Shown piece by piece: positions 33,739 through 41,971 of a stretch of DNA of 64,000 nucleotides. Under the pieces are notes generated by a model, which did no database searches, had not been told where the DNA came from, and worked only from the letters and a program-made list of their open reading frames with translations. The stretch spans positions 512,992 through 576,991 of the forward strand of contig JALCMW010000001.1 of assembly GCA_022648685.1 (NCBI GenBank). Direction: 5' to 3'. How positions within the stretch are numbered: position 1 is the first letter of the stretch; each line of letters opens with the position of its first letter. The position numbers and the translations under genes are program-made. Source of the stretch: Bacteroidales bacterium (GTDB lineage: Bacteria > Bacteroidota > Bacteroidia > Bacteroidales > UBA932).

Positions 33739-34685
33739 TATTTACTTAAGGCGGCAATATATTTCTGTGCCGTAGCTCCGAATTTCGGATCATTCACAAT
33801 CTTCTTGTAGTATTCGATTGCTTTTGCCTTGTTTCCTTCCTTCTGGTACAGAACAGCTACCGTGAATGCTATTGCAGGGGAATTCTTGGCGTTAGGCTCC
33901 AAAGTCAGATATTTGTCAAATGCTTCGATGGCGTCGCTGTTTTTGTTAAGCTTTTGGGAAGCTTGTCCGATTATCAGATATGATTGAGGATTTTCTTCAT
34001 AAGAGTCCGCTTTCTTCGCTTCGGAGACAGCCTCTGAATATTTACCACTCTTCAGAGAACTTACGGACTGCTTTAAATATAAAGTCGATATCTGGCTGTT
34101 TGCAACTTTTTCTTCTCCGTTGGCAGCTGCATGTTCAAAGGCCTTTACGGCTCCGTCAATATCGCCGGAAGCGCCCAGAGCCTGTCCAAGATGAAGTGCC
34201 GCAGCAGTATTGGTGGAATCCGCCGCGAGGACTTTTTTATAAGCTTCTGCCGCCGCAGCGAAGTCTTTTGCCTGCAACGCATTGTTCCCGTCCAGCATGT
34301 CTTTCTGCACGGACATTTGTGCCAGAAGTTCCGAAGCTTCCTTTTCCACATCCGCCACTCCGTATTCTTTTGCCGTTTTCTCTGCTTCCGTGAATTTGGA
34401 TATGGCTCCGTCTATATCTTTATTGTTGTAAAGTTCCTTACCTATCGATAATATTATTCCGGGAATGGCACTCTTGCAATTATTTACCAAAGTCTCTCCG
34501 TCAGCTCCGCAGGCTGCACCCATGGTAAGCGCCTGTTTGAAATAAGCAAGAGCGGAAGTCTTGTCTCCGGTAGAAAGAGCCGTTACCCCGTTATTGTATG
34601 TATCGGTCGCCTGTGTCATGTCCTGTGCGGACAAAATTGCGGTCGATATGGTCATGGCCGCCAAAATCAGAATCAATTTCCTCAT
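33738..34685 (-). CDS. Exported tetratricopeptide-repeat protein
   Basis: A 315-residue protein with a Sec signal peptide ('KLILILAAMTISTAILSAQ', cleavage after Ala-Gln) followed by tandem TPR units: 'YNNGVTALSTGDKTSALAYF' near 30, 'AYKKVLAADSTNTAAALHLG' near 145, 'AFEHAAANGEEKVANSQIS' near 180, and 'AFDKYLTLEPNAKNSPAI' near 250. TPRs mediate protein contacts; this one should act in the periplasm. It is upstream of and coupled to the U32 gene, and divergent from the M16-like gene. Confidence 0.85.
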   Translation of the reverse strand: MRKLILILAAMTISTAILSAQDMTQATDTYNNGVTALSTGDKTSALAYFKQALTMGAACGADGETLVNNCKSAIPGIILSIGKELYNNKDIDGAISKFTEAEKTAKEYGVADVEKEASELLAQMSVQKDMLDGNNALQAKDFAAAAEAYKKVLAADSTNTAAALHLGQALGASGDIDGAVKAFEHAAANGEEKVANSQISTLYLKQSVSSLKSGKYSEAVSEAKKADSYEENPQSYLIIGQASQKLNKNSDAIEAFDKYLTLEPNAKNSPAIAFTVAVLYQKEGNKAKAIEYYKKIVNDPKFGATAQKYIAALSK

Positions 34686-34775
34686 TGTTTTGTATAATTG
34701 CTTTGTCTAACATTAATATTCTTATGACAACAATTACAAAAATAGCAAAATTTTATTTTAATTTTGTAATGTAAT

Positions 34776-37349
34776 ATGGGAAAAGTTTTAATGATACCGT
34801 ATAATTTGTTTGTCGGCCTTGTTGCCTTATTAATTCCTGTTGTAATGCCGGCGCAGGGAATTGTTTCTTTGAAACCGGCTTCGGAAATAACTTCGGGATC
34901 TCTTCCGAACGGAGTTTTATACTATATGGTGGCAAACGGGGAGCATAAAGGATTCGCCGATGTTGCCTTGGTCAGGAAACAGGGAAATAACGGACAGGCA
35001 AGAGAAGATCTGTCGGAGCTTCCGCATTTCGAGAATTATGCGCCATATAAATTCATGGCTGACAAGGGGGTGGATTATGGCCCGAAAGGATATGTGTCTT
35101 ATGACTCCGTTTCCACCGTTTTCCACTTCAGGGATGTTCCTTTATCTGTCAAGAATGTTGCAGATTCAACTATCATGATGCTTTCCGATATTGTTGCTTC
35201 TTCCCAATCCGATCAGGCAATAATAATTGCAGGCGATTTCGATAAAGCTGCGATATTGGAAAAATTGGATTTATTTGCAATGACAATCCCGCACCGTCTG
35301 GGACAAAACGATTGTCTATATTACAAGTGGATGCCTTCCGATTCCGCAAAGATGAAGATCGAGTATAATCGCCAGGAAGGAGATGTCTCTTCCGTTTCCG
35401 TTGAATATTCATTACCGAGAGTCCCTGAAAAATATATGAATACGATACAACCTCTTGTATCGCGTATGTTCATTTCGGAATTGGCTTCTGTAGTTTCTGA
35501 CAGACTTTACAGGAAACTCCGCCTGGAAGGTATTCCGGTGGCTGATGCTGTATCCAATTACAAAAGCAGCTCGGATGGCCCGGGGGATGAGACCATATCT
35601 TTTAATTTGCATACGGACAGCTCCCATATATATGGAGCGGCAAAGGTTTTGGGTTCCGTGCTTGCCTCCGTGGATTCCAAAGGGATTTCTACCGAAGAAT
35701 ATAAAGATGCGAAAAATAAATTTGTTTCCGATGTCGTAAAAACTGGCAATGTTCCTTTGAGCAATTCATATTATATAAAAAAATGTTCTGCTGCATTTCT
35801 TTACGGTGCGGGACTTTCTTCGATTGAAGCCCAGACTGATTTTTTTCTTACAAGGAACCTTCCGGATACTACAGAATTGAGACTTTTCAATCATTTCGTG
35901 TCCGTTTTGCTTGATAAAGACAAAAATCTGTCTTTGCGCGTGAAAACTTCAAGAGGAGTGTCAGGTGACAGCCTTATGACTTCTTTCCGTTCTTCTTGGG
36001 CAAAGCAGGTATCGGATGATACCGACTATATGCACCTTATGAATTTCGGTGATACGTTGGGCCTTGCCGGACGTCAGTCCAGAGTCAGGTTGAGGAATAT
36101 CAAGAGCGAATCTGCATCCGGAGGCGAACTTTGGACTTTCTCAAACGGAATCAAGGTCGTCTATAAAAAAATGTCTACGCCCGGCCTGTTCGATTATGCT
36201 TTGATGATCCGGGGTGGATACAATGATATTGCCGGATTGAAACCCGGAGAGGGAGCTTTCGTTTCCGATATGCTCGGACTCTATGACATCTCGGGTCTGA
36301 AATATTATGATTTTGCAGATATGCTTGAATCAAACGGAATTTCCATGCATTACAATGTTTCCGTTTCCGATATGAGAATAACGGGGCGGACGTCTTCTTC
36401 AAAGTTGGGGCTTCTCTTGAGATCCCTTTTATCCATTGCGAACGAAAGATCCCTTGATGAAGATGCGTTCGGATATTATAAAGGCAATGAACTGATGAGA
36501 CTTGAAATGGGAAAGGGGAATACTGAAGAGAAACGTGCTGTCATAGATACCCTTCTTCATTCCGGATATGCTTATACAAGGGGGAAAATTGCCGGGAGTC
36601 TGGAAGACAGCCTTTTATATAAAGCCGATGATTATTTTAACAACCAATTTTCCAAGGTTAACGATGGAGTGATAGTACTTGCCGGTGATTTGGATCCGGT
36701 AAGGATGAAAAAAATCCTATATCGTTATCTTGGCGGATTCCACACTGAAAAGACTATACCGGTAAGCATTCCGAAACAATACAGACCCGGCTCCGGAAGC
36801 CTGACTTATACGGTAAAAGGAGACGACAAGGGTATAGATATAGCTATGTCATCTCCCATGCAATATAGCAGCGACAACTATTTTGCTGCTATGGTTGCCG
36901 GTTATGCCATCAGGAAGGCTTTGATAACCGGACTTGCGGATTCCGGGATGTATGCGGAAGAGGCCGGGGACTTTTATAGTCTGCCCCAGGACAGTTTCAA
37001 TTATTACATATCTTGCGAGCCTGTGGATTCCATGGGGCTTCCTGCATCGGTGAAGCCCGGCGATGCCATTTCTGTCCTTTACACGTTGCGTACGATATTG
37101 AATGGATTGTCCGGCAATCCTTTGCCCGTCGATGAAATTTCCGGATACAAATCGTCCATAACAAATTGCATAACTTCGTATTCTTCCGTTCCCGAATTCG
37201 TCATTAATTCGGTACTTATGAAATATTCCGAAGGCAAGGATCTTTTCGGAAAATACAAAGACAAACTTTCCGCCGTTAATCCGGATAAAGTACGTGAAAT
37301 AATAGCGTCCCTGAATAACGGTCGTAAAGTCGAATACATAATGAAATGA
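34776..37349 (+). CDS. M16 peptidase-like exported protein, apparently without the catalytic motif
   Basis: An 857-residue exported protein (hydrophobic signal at 9-25, ending MPAQG) with the two-lobed repeat organisation of M16 (insulinase/processing peptidase) proteins: the N-terminal 'SLPNGVLYYMVANGEHKGFADVALV', inter-domain 'SRMFISELASVVSDRLYRKLR', and a second-lobe start 'ELWTFSNGIKVVYKKMSTPGLFDYALMIRGGYNDI' around 450-485. The zinc motif HxxEH is not present: the corresponding place reads LPHFENYAPYKF (His84, Glu86). It is therefore likely a non-catalytic or partner subunit. ATGA overlap with the DUF3109 gene. Confidence 0.75.
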   Translation: MGKVLMIPYNLFVGLVALLIPVVMPAQGIVSLKPASEITSGSLPNGVLYYMVANGEHKGFADVALVRKQGNNGQAREDLSELPHFENYAPYKFMADKGVDYGPKGYVSYDSVSTVFHFRDVPLSVKNVADSTIMMLSDIVASSQSDQAIIIAGDFDKAAILEKLDLFAMTIPHRLGQNDCLYYKWMPSDSAKMKIEYNRQEGDVSSVSVEYSLPRVPEKYMNTIQPLVSRMFISELASVVSDRLYRKLRLEGIPVADAVSNYKSSSDGPGDETISFNLHTDSSHIYGAAKVLGSVLASVDSKGISTEEYKDAKNKFVSDVVKTGNVPLSNSYYIKKCSAAFLYGAGLSSIEAQTDFFLTRNLPDTTELRLFNHFVSVLLDKDKNLSLRVKTSRGVSGDSLMTSFRSSWAKQVSDDTDYMHLMNFGDTLGLAGRQSRVRLRNIKSESASGGELWTFSNGIKVVYKKMSTPGLFDYALMIRGGYNDIAGLKPGEGAFVSDMLGLYDISGLKYYDFADMLESNGISMHYNVSVSDMRITGRTSSSKLGLLLRSLLSIANERSLDEDAFGYYKGNELMRLEMGKGNTEEKRAVIDTLLHSGYAYTRGKIAGSLEDSLLYKADDYFNNQFSKVNDGVIVLAGDLDPVRMKKILYRYLGGFHTEKTIPVSIPKQYRPGSGSLTYTVKGDDKGIDIAMSSPMQYSSDNYFAAMVAGYAIRKALITGLADSGMYAEEAGDFYSLPQDSFNYYISCEPVDSMGLPASVKPGDAISVLYTLRTILNGLSGNPLPVDEISGYKSSITNCITSYSSVPEFVINSVLMKYSEGKDLFGKYKDKLSAVNPDKVREIIASLNNGRKVEYIMK

Positions 37350-37951
37350 CAAAAGATTATTCAGGAGCGATAATATCCATAGGTGATTGCCTGGTCCACG
37401 GGGATGTTATTTCGGAATATTTCTGTTGCGATTATCAGGCGTGCAAAGGGGCTTGTTGTGTGGCCGGAGAGAGCGGTGCACCGCTGGATGTTTCTGAAGT
37501 GAGAATACTGGAAAGATATTATCCTTGTTATTCAGGACTTATGGGCCCCGATGGCAGGAAAGCTGTTTCCGGCAGGGGCTTTTTCGAAATCGATTCCGAT
37601 GGAGATGTCGTTACACCTGTGGTGGAGGGTAGCGGAGAATGCGCTTATTCTTTTTTCGATGAGGATGAAAATTGCCGATGTTCCATTGAAAGGTCTTTCA
37701 TTTCAGGGAAATGCCCTTTCAGAAAACCTGTTTCATGCAGCCTGTACCCGATAAGGGTCACAAAACTGGAAAGCGGTTTTCTTGAATTGAAATTGCATCG
37801 CTGGGAGATATGCAAGAACGCCTTCGAACTAGGAAAGGATAAAAATATACGAGTGTTCGAATTCCTTCATGACGCAATCGCCGCACGTTTCGGAGAGGAG
37901 TTTTATTCTGCCTTGTCCGAGGCTTCCAAGAGGTTTTTTGCCGCTTCGTAG
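37346..37951 (+). CDS. DUF3109 family cysteine-rich protein
   Basis: A 201-residue cytoplasmic protein with about eleven cysteines, including 'FCCDYQACKGACC' near 27, 'CRCSIERS' near 112, and 'CPFRKPVSCSLYPIR' near 126. This pattern is that of DUF3109, related to YkgJ-type zinc/iron-binding proteins and found across Bacteroidota. Function unknown. It starts inside the stop codon of the M16-like gene, so it is translated from the same mRNA. Its 3' end overlaps the convergent DUF2007 gene by 49 bases. Confidence 0.85.
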   Translation: MTKDYSGAIISIGDCLVHGDVISEYFCCDYQACKGACCVAGESGAPLDVSEVRILERYYPCYSGLMGPDGRKAVSGRGFFEIDSDGDVVTPVVEGSGECAYSFFDEDENCRCSIERSFISGKCPFRKPVSCSLYPIRVTKLESGFLELKLHRWEICKNAFELGKDKNIRVFEFLHDAIAARFGEEFYSALSEASKRFFAAS

Positions 37952-38124
37952 TCTTCGGCGTTTACTTTGACAACTACGGAATCGGTGAAGCTCAGATTCG
38001 GATAAGATGACACATCTCCGAAAACTGCCGCCTTTATTCCGTTTTCCATGAGCATTCCTGCAGCAATGTGCGCACTGGCCGCATTGTAATATCTACCGAC
38101 AATCATTAATTCTTTTTCTTTCAT
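37903..38124 (-). CDS. DUF2007 family small protein
   Basis: A 73-residue protein of the DUF2007 (putative signal-transducing, PII-like fold) family: 'IVGRYYNAASAHIAAGMLMENGIKAAVFGD' followed by 'VVVKVNAEDYEAAKNLLE'. Length and pattern match the family. Function unknown. Convergent and overlapping with the DUF3109 gene, an uncommon arrangement that makes both 3' ends constrained. Confidence 0.85.
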   Translation of the reverse strand: MKEKELMIVGRYYNAASAHIAAGMLMENGIKAAVFGDVSSYPNLSFTDSVVVKVNAEDYEAAKNLLEASDKAE

Positions 38125-38164
38125 GGTGGATCGATTATTAATTACGGGTTACCTATCTTCAGTT

Positions 38165-38674
38165 TTATTCGTTTGCTATGTCCCTGTTCGTGTCTCCGTC
38201 GTTATCATTGCTGCGTAATGCATACTCCAGACCGCGTATTATTCTGACGGTGTCTTTGTTGGGACCTTCTATTTCGAATCCGTCGTCAATCTTTTTGAAA
38301 GTAAGCCTGTCTTCGAACATGCGGGTAAGTCTGTAAAAAAACGGTTTCAGGCGGAAAGTCATGTCTTCCCCTTCTTCGGTTTCAAGCTTGTAGCCGCGTC
38401 CCGACATGTAATCGATAGTCTTTTGATGTATCGTATCAAATTCCCCGGGAGCATAAGCCTTCTTTTTTACATAGCTGAAAATCGGATAGACGGCAGAGAT
38501 CACGGCAAAAAATATTGCTATTTCCCAAACTGATTTATATCCTTTGTTGAACATCTCGTTTATATTCCCCGGAACTGCTTTGATCAGAACCAGTATAGCC
38601 ATGATAATGGCCAAAAGGATGAAGAAATAGAAAAAATATTTTACAGCACGGATAAAGTATTTCATATAGCGCAA
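38165..38674 (-). CDS. Conserved membrane protein of unknown function
   Basis: A 169-residue protein with two hydrophobic helices (about 12-33 and 48-66) and a C-terminal cytoplasmic domain rich in charged residues ('GRGYKLETEEGEDMTFRLKPFF...RLTFKKIDDGFEIEGPNKDTVRIIRGLEYALR'-like strand pattern in separate pieces). I do not recognise a named family. It is followed 40 bases later by the DUF2007 gene on the same strand and could share its transcript. Confidence 0.65.
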   Translation of the reverse strand: MRYMKYFIRAVKYFFYFFILLAIIMAILVLIKAVPGNINEMFNKGYKSVWEIAIFFAVISAVYPIFSYVKKKAYAPGEFDTIHQKTIDYMSGRGYKLETEEGEDMTFRLKPFFYRLTRMFEDRLTFKKIDDGFEIEGPNKDTVRIIRGLEYALRSNDNDGDTNRDIANE

Positions 38675-38716
38675 TGTTTAACAATACACAAATATAGAAA
38701 AAATCCCATATTTTCT

Positions 38717-38724
38717 TATATTTG
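38717..38724 (+). promoter_or_regulatory. -7 box upstream of the coiled-coil protein
   Basis: TATATTTG matches TAnnTTTG, 35 bases before the ATG at 38759 in the divergent gap. No matching -33 element is visible. Confidence 0.45.
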
Positions 38725-38758
38725 CATATATCACGAATTAATAATTAATTAAAAAATT

Positions 38759-39667
38759 ATGGAAGAAGATCCGCTAAAGCGTATTGAACGCGAAGATACT
38801 GAAAAAAAAGCGAAGAATTTGAAATCCGTTATGACCATTCTCATAGCAGTGGCCGCCGTATTGGCTCTCGCTTTGGCCTATATCTGGTTCCAGAAATCGC
38901 GGCTTGTGAATGAACTGAAGTCGGAAAAAAGCGATCTGACCCAGCAAATGGTTTCCCTCCAGAACGATTATGCCAATCTTTCATCCGATTATGATACGAT
39001 CAATGTACAGCTGGATTCTTCCAGAGAGGAAGTTGCGCAGCTCATCGACAGGATAAAGAAGACCAATGCCACCAACCGTGTGAAGATCCGCCAATATGAA
39101 CGTGAACTGGGGACTCTCAGGAGCATTATGAAAAATTATATCGTCCAGATCGATTCCCTTAATACCCTGAATCACAAATTGACGGCCGATGCCGCTGCAG
39201 CGCGCAAGGAGGCTGCTGAAAGCAAAAAAGCCAATAAACAGCTGTCGCAACAGGTTGAACACCTTTCCGACAAGGTTGCCGCAGGTGCCGTTATCAAGGC
39301 CAGGGGTATTTCCGTAGCCGCATATAACGGTTCCGGTCGTGTCACTGACAGAAGCAGCAGGGTCGTGAGGCTTCTTACCTCCCTGAGTCTTGTGGAAAAT
39401 GATCTTGCTCCGAAAGGTCCGGTGAGGGTCTACATAAGGGTGAAGGATCCTGACGGAATACTTCTGACTAATGATGTCAGGACTTCTTTCAGCTATGACG
39501 GGCAAATGATGGTTGCTTCGGCTTCCAGGGAAGTCGATTATGAGGGCAAAGAGGTTGATATGAGCATATATCTGAACAATATCCCCGATTACAACAAGGG
39601 CGTGTATACGGTTGAAGTCTATACCGAGCAATCTTTGTTGGGCTCTGCCGAACTGATGCTCAGATAA
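38759..39667 (+). CDS. Membrane-anchored coiled-coil protein
   Basis: A 302-residue protein with a short charged cytoplasmic start, one transmembrane helix at about 25-45 ('VMTILIAVAAVLALALAYIWF') and a long coiled coil (50-175) with heptad Leu/Val and many Gln, Lys, Glu. A globular beta-rich C-terminal domain (185-302) has 'VRVYIRVKDPDGILLTN' and ends 'LLGSAELMLR'. Automatic annotation often labels such proteins SMC-like because of the coil alone; I see no ATPase motifs. A periplasmic structural role is a guess. hemW follows 39 bases later. Confidence 0.75.
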   Translation: MEEDPLKRIEREDTEKKAKNLKSVMTILIAVAAVLALALAYIWFQKSRLVNELKSEKSDLTQQMVSLQNDYANLSSDYDTINVQLDSSREEVAQLIDRIKKTNATNRVKIRQYERELGTLRSIMKNYIVQIDSLNTLNHKLTADAAAARKEAAESKKANKQLSQQVEHLSDKVAAGAVIKARGISVAAYNGSGRVTDRSSRVVRLLTSLSLVENDLAPKGPVRVYIRVKDPDGILLTNDVRTSFSYDGQMMVASASREVDYEGKEVDMSIYLNNIPDYNKGVYTVEVYTEQSLLGSAELMLR

Positions 39668-39706
39668 AAGGGGGGGATTCCCCATTTATAATATCCATCC
39701 GGTGAA

Positions 39707-40939
39707 TTGATATACATACATGTACCTTTTTGCAGAAGTTTCTGTACTTATTGCGACTTCTATTCGGAACTTGTGCCGTCATGCAAATATGCCGGAACCG
39801 GGGATGGACTCCGTACCAAGTCTTTCGATGAATATACTGAAGCGGTCTGCCGTGAAATTGAATTCAGAAAAGAAGAGATTCTTGATTCGGCAGGCGATGA
39901 TTCCGATATAGCAGGTACTTCTAAGGCGAATACGCTGTATATAGGCGGCGGTACGCCCTCCTTGTTGCCAATTTCCATGTTGTCCCGATTCAAAGAAAAA
40001 TTAAAGGATATAGGCTTGGGTTCTTTTGATGAATTTACCTTGGAGGTCAATCCCGAAGATATTGTGGAGAAAGGTCCCGATTATGCCTCGGGACTCTTTT
40101 CTCTTGGCGTAAACAGAATAAGCATGGGAGTCCAGTCTTTCGACGATTCCATATTGAAGTGGATGAACAGACGGCACAATGCCGAAGCTGCCTCCTGGGC
40201 TTACGGTATTCTTGTTTCCGCCGGTTTTGTGAATATAAGCATAGACTTGATATTCGGTCTTCCTCAACTTTCGGACAGCGTATGGAACGATACGATAAGC
40301 CATGCTTTGTCGATAGGAGACAAGCATTCCGGAGATCCCCGTCCTGCACATATATCGGCCTATCAGCTTTCCATAGAGAACGGAAGCGCTTTGGCGAAAT
40401 TGATTTCCCGCGGACGTTTCACCGAAGCAGACGACGAAACATGCGCGAGACAATATGATATTCTTTGCCAACGTATGAAAGAGGCCGGGTACCGTCATTA
40501 TGAAATTTCGAATTTTGCCTTGCCAGGACTGGAATCTTTGCATAACAGTTCATATTGGAGGAGGGTTCCTTATGCCGGACTGGGACCTGGTGCCCATTCT
40601 TTTTCTCTTGCTGATGATTTCCGTGAAGTGCGCAGCATGAATCCGGGGAATCTGGAAGGATATATCTCCGCCGCATCTTCGGGCGATTTCTGCTCTTTTA
40701 GGGAATCGGAGATCCTCGGACCGGAGGAGATAAAGGAAGAAACGATAATGCTTGCCCTACGTACCGATACCGGGGTAGATTACGGATATCTTCATTCCAA
40801 CTCCTCACCGTCTGCAATATCCCGTTTGTCGGCTAAGGGGGCGTTGGAACAAATAAGGGGAAATGACGGGACTTTGCGTATCCGGATTCCTGAGAATCGT
40901 TTTTTCGTTTCCGATGACATCATCGCTGATCTTCTGTGA
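39707..40939 (+). CDS. hemW: Radical SAM protein HemW (coproporphyrinogen III oxidase-like)
   Basis: A 410-residue radical SAM protein. The iron-sulfur motif CxxxCxxC is at Cys9, Cys13, Cys16 ('FCRSFCTYCDFYSE'), followed by 'YIGGGTPSLLPI' near 85 and 'NRISMGVQSFDDSILKWMNRRH' near 140. HemW is a heme chaperone that resembles HemN but lacks its activity. The start is TTG at 39707: an in-frame stop at 39689-39691 leaves no ATG, and homologues begin exactly at 'IYIHVPFC'. An in-frame insertion of about 25 residues between motifs ('PSCKYAGTGDG...') is unusual. Confidence 0.88.
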   Translation: MIYIHVPFCRSFCTYCDFYSELVPSCKYAGTGDGLRTKSFDEYTEAVCREIEFRKEEILDSAGDDSDIAGTSKANTLYIGGGTPSLLPISMLSRFKEKLKDIGLGSFDEFTLEVNPEDIVEKGPDYASGLFSLGVNRISMGVQSFDDSILKWMNRRHNAEAASWAYGILVSAGFVNISIDLIFGLPQLSDSVWNDTISHALSIGDKHSGDPRPAHISAYQLSIENGSALAKLISRGRFTEADDETCARQYDILCQRMKEAGYRHYEISNFALPGLESLHNSSYWRRVPYAGLGPGAHSFSLADDFREVRSMNPGNLEGYISAASSGDFCSFRESEILGPEEIKEETIMLALRTDTGVDYGYLHSNSSPSAISRLSAKGALEQIRGNDGTLRIRIPENRFFVSDDIIADLL

Positions 40940-41017
40940 CATTTATGAAAAAATACTTATATTCGCCTTTAGTGCCGGAATAATCCGGAATGTGTTAATT
41001 TATAATATTATAGAGAT

Positions 41018-41362
41018 ATGAAAGGTGAATCATTTCTAGCACTGCTGGCCGGAACGGCCATAGGTGCGGCATTAGGGGTCCTTTTTGCTCCCGACAAGGG
41101 TGACGTCACCCGCAGGAAAATAACTATAGCCGCGAAAAAAGGTTATGGAAACGCCGTGGAGAAATCATCGGAAATTTATGGCAAAGTAAAGGAACAGACT
41201 TCCGAGGTTGGAAAATCGATTACGTCAATAAAAGACATTTTGATGGACAAAGGTTCGGATTTGAAAGAAGATGCAAGGAAAAAGGCTCTCGAGCAGCTTT
41301 CCAGATTGGAGAAAGCTCTTGCAAAAGATAACGGCGGCGAAAAAACCGACCCTGAGGTATGA
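41018..41362 (+). CDS. YtxH domain-containing small envelope protein
   Basis: A 114-residue protein of the YtxH family: a Gly/Ala-rich hydrophobic N-terminus ('LLAGTAIGAALGVLFAPDKG') followed by an amphipathic Lys/Glu/Ser-rich helix. Such proteins are often stress- or envelope-associated; their function is unknown. It overlaps the next gene by 4 bases (ATGA) and forms a three-gene cassette with a holin-X-like membrane protein and a small protein. Confidence 0.85.
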   Translation: MKGESFLALLAGTAIGAALGVLFAPDKGDVTRRKITIAAKKGYGNAVEKSSEIYGKVKEQTSEVGKSITSIKDILMDKGSDLKEDARKKALEQLSRLEKALAKDNGGEKTDPEV

Positions 41363-41733
41363 ATGAGAAATTCTCTAAGCCTGCGGAAGATCTATTCGAC
41401 AATGTATCCGATTATATAGATCTGAAAACCGATAATATTAAACTCCGCACAGTAAAAGGCCTTTCCGAAATGGCCAGTTGCCTTATCAATTTTATGCTGA
41501 TCCTGTTTGTCCTTGCAATGATATGCATACCATTGGCTTTGATCGGCATATTGTTCTTGGGTGATATTCTCGGAAGTTATGGATTGTCCTGCCTGATAGT
41601 CATGGCGTTTTTCCTTATCATACTTGTGCTGCTTTTGATTTTCGGAAAGAAATTATTTGCAGGCAGGTTCGTACGTATGTTCGGTAAACTGTTTTTTGAA
41701 AAAGACGATGAAGAAGAATTACAGGAGCATTAA
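41359..41733 (+). CDS. Holin-X/YqjE-like membrane protein
   Basis: A 124-residue protein: charged N-terminus, two long hydrophobic helices (about 43-68 and 73-98), charged C-terminus. This is the pattern of the DUF1469/putative holin superfamily III proteins that commonly accompany YtxH proteins. Despite the label, there is no phage context, so lysis is not implied. Starts within the YtxH stop region. Confidence 0.75.
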   Translation: MNEKFSKPAEDLFDNVSDYIDLKTDNIKLRTVKGLSEMASCLINFMLILFVLAMICIPLALIGILFLGDILGSYGLSCLIVMAFFLIILVLLLIFGKKLFAGRFVRMFGKLFFEKDDEEELQEH

Positions 41734-41737
41734 AAAC

Positions 41738-41971
41738 ATGAGACAATTGGACAAGGCTATACGGCAATCCGGGAAATCCCTTGATGTACAAGGCGGGAAA
41801 ATCGTATGCCGGTACCGGGAAGCAAAGGATTATTATTCTCCTGTCAATGTAGTTGCCATGGGATTGAAAAATATATCTTCCTTAATACCTTTCGACGCCA
41901 TCGCTCTTGGCATCATACGTTGCCTGAAAGCAAAATTGTCTAAACCTGCTGACGATATCGGTGATGCCTAA
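41738..41971 (+). CDS. Small protein of the YtxH cassette, unknown function
   Basis: A 77-residue basic protein from ATG 41738, preceded by AGGAG at 41722-41726; an ATG at 41708 overlapping the previous gene would add ten residues. It has a moderately hydrophobic centre ('YYSPVNVVAMGLKNISSLIPFDAIALGIIR'-like, in pieces) and ends acidic. No family recognised. Its 3' end overlaps the convergent aminopeptidase gene by 4 bases. Confidence 0.6.
   Translation: MRQLDKAIRQSGKSLDVQGGKIVCRYREAKDYYSPVNVVAMGLKNISSLIPFDAIALGIIRCLKAKLSKPADDIGDA

Noticed and set aside
41359..41733. Prophage signal from the holin-like protein
   Set aside because: No other phage genes nearby; this membrane protein type accompanies YtxH genes in normal chromosomes.
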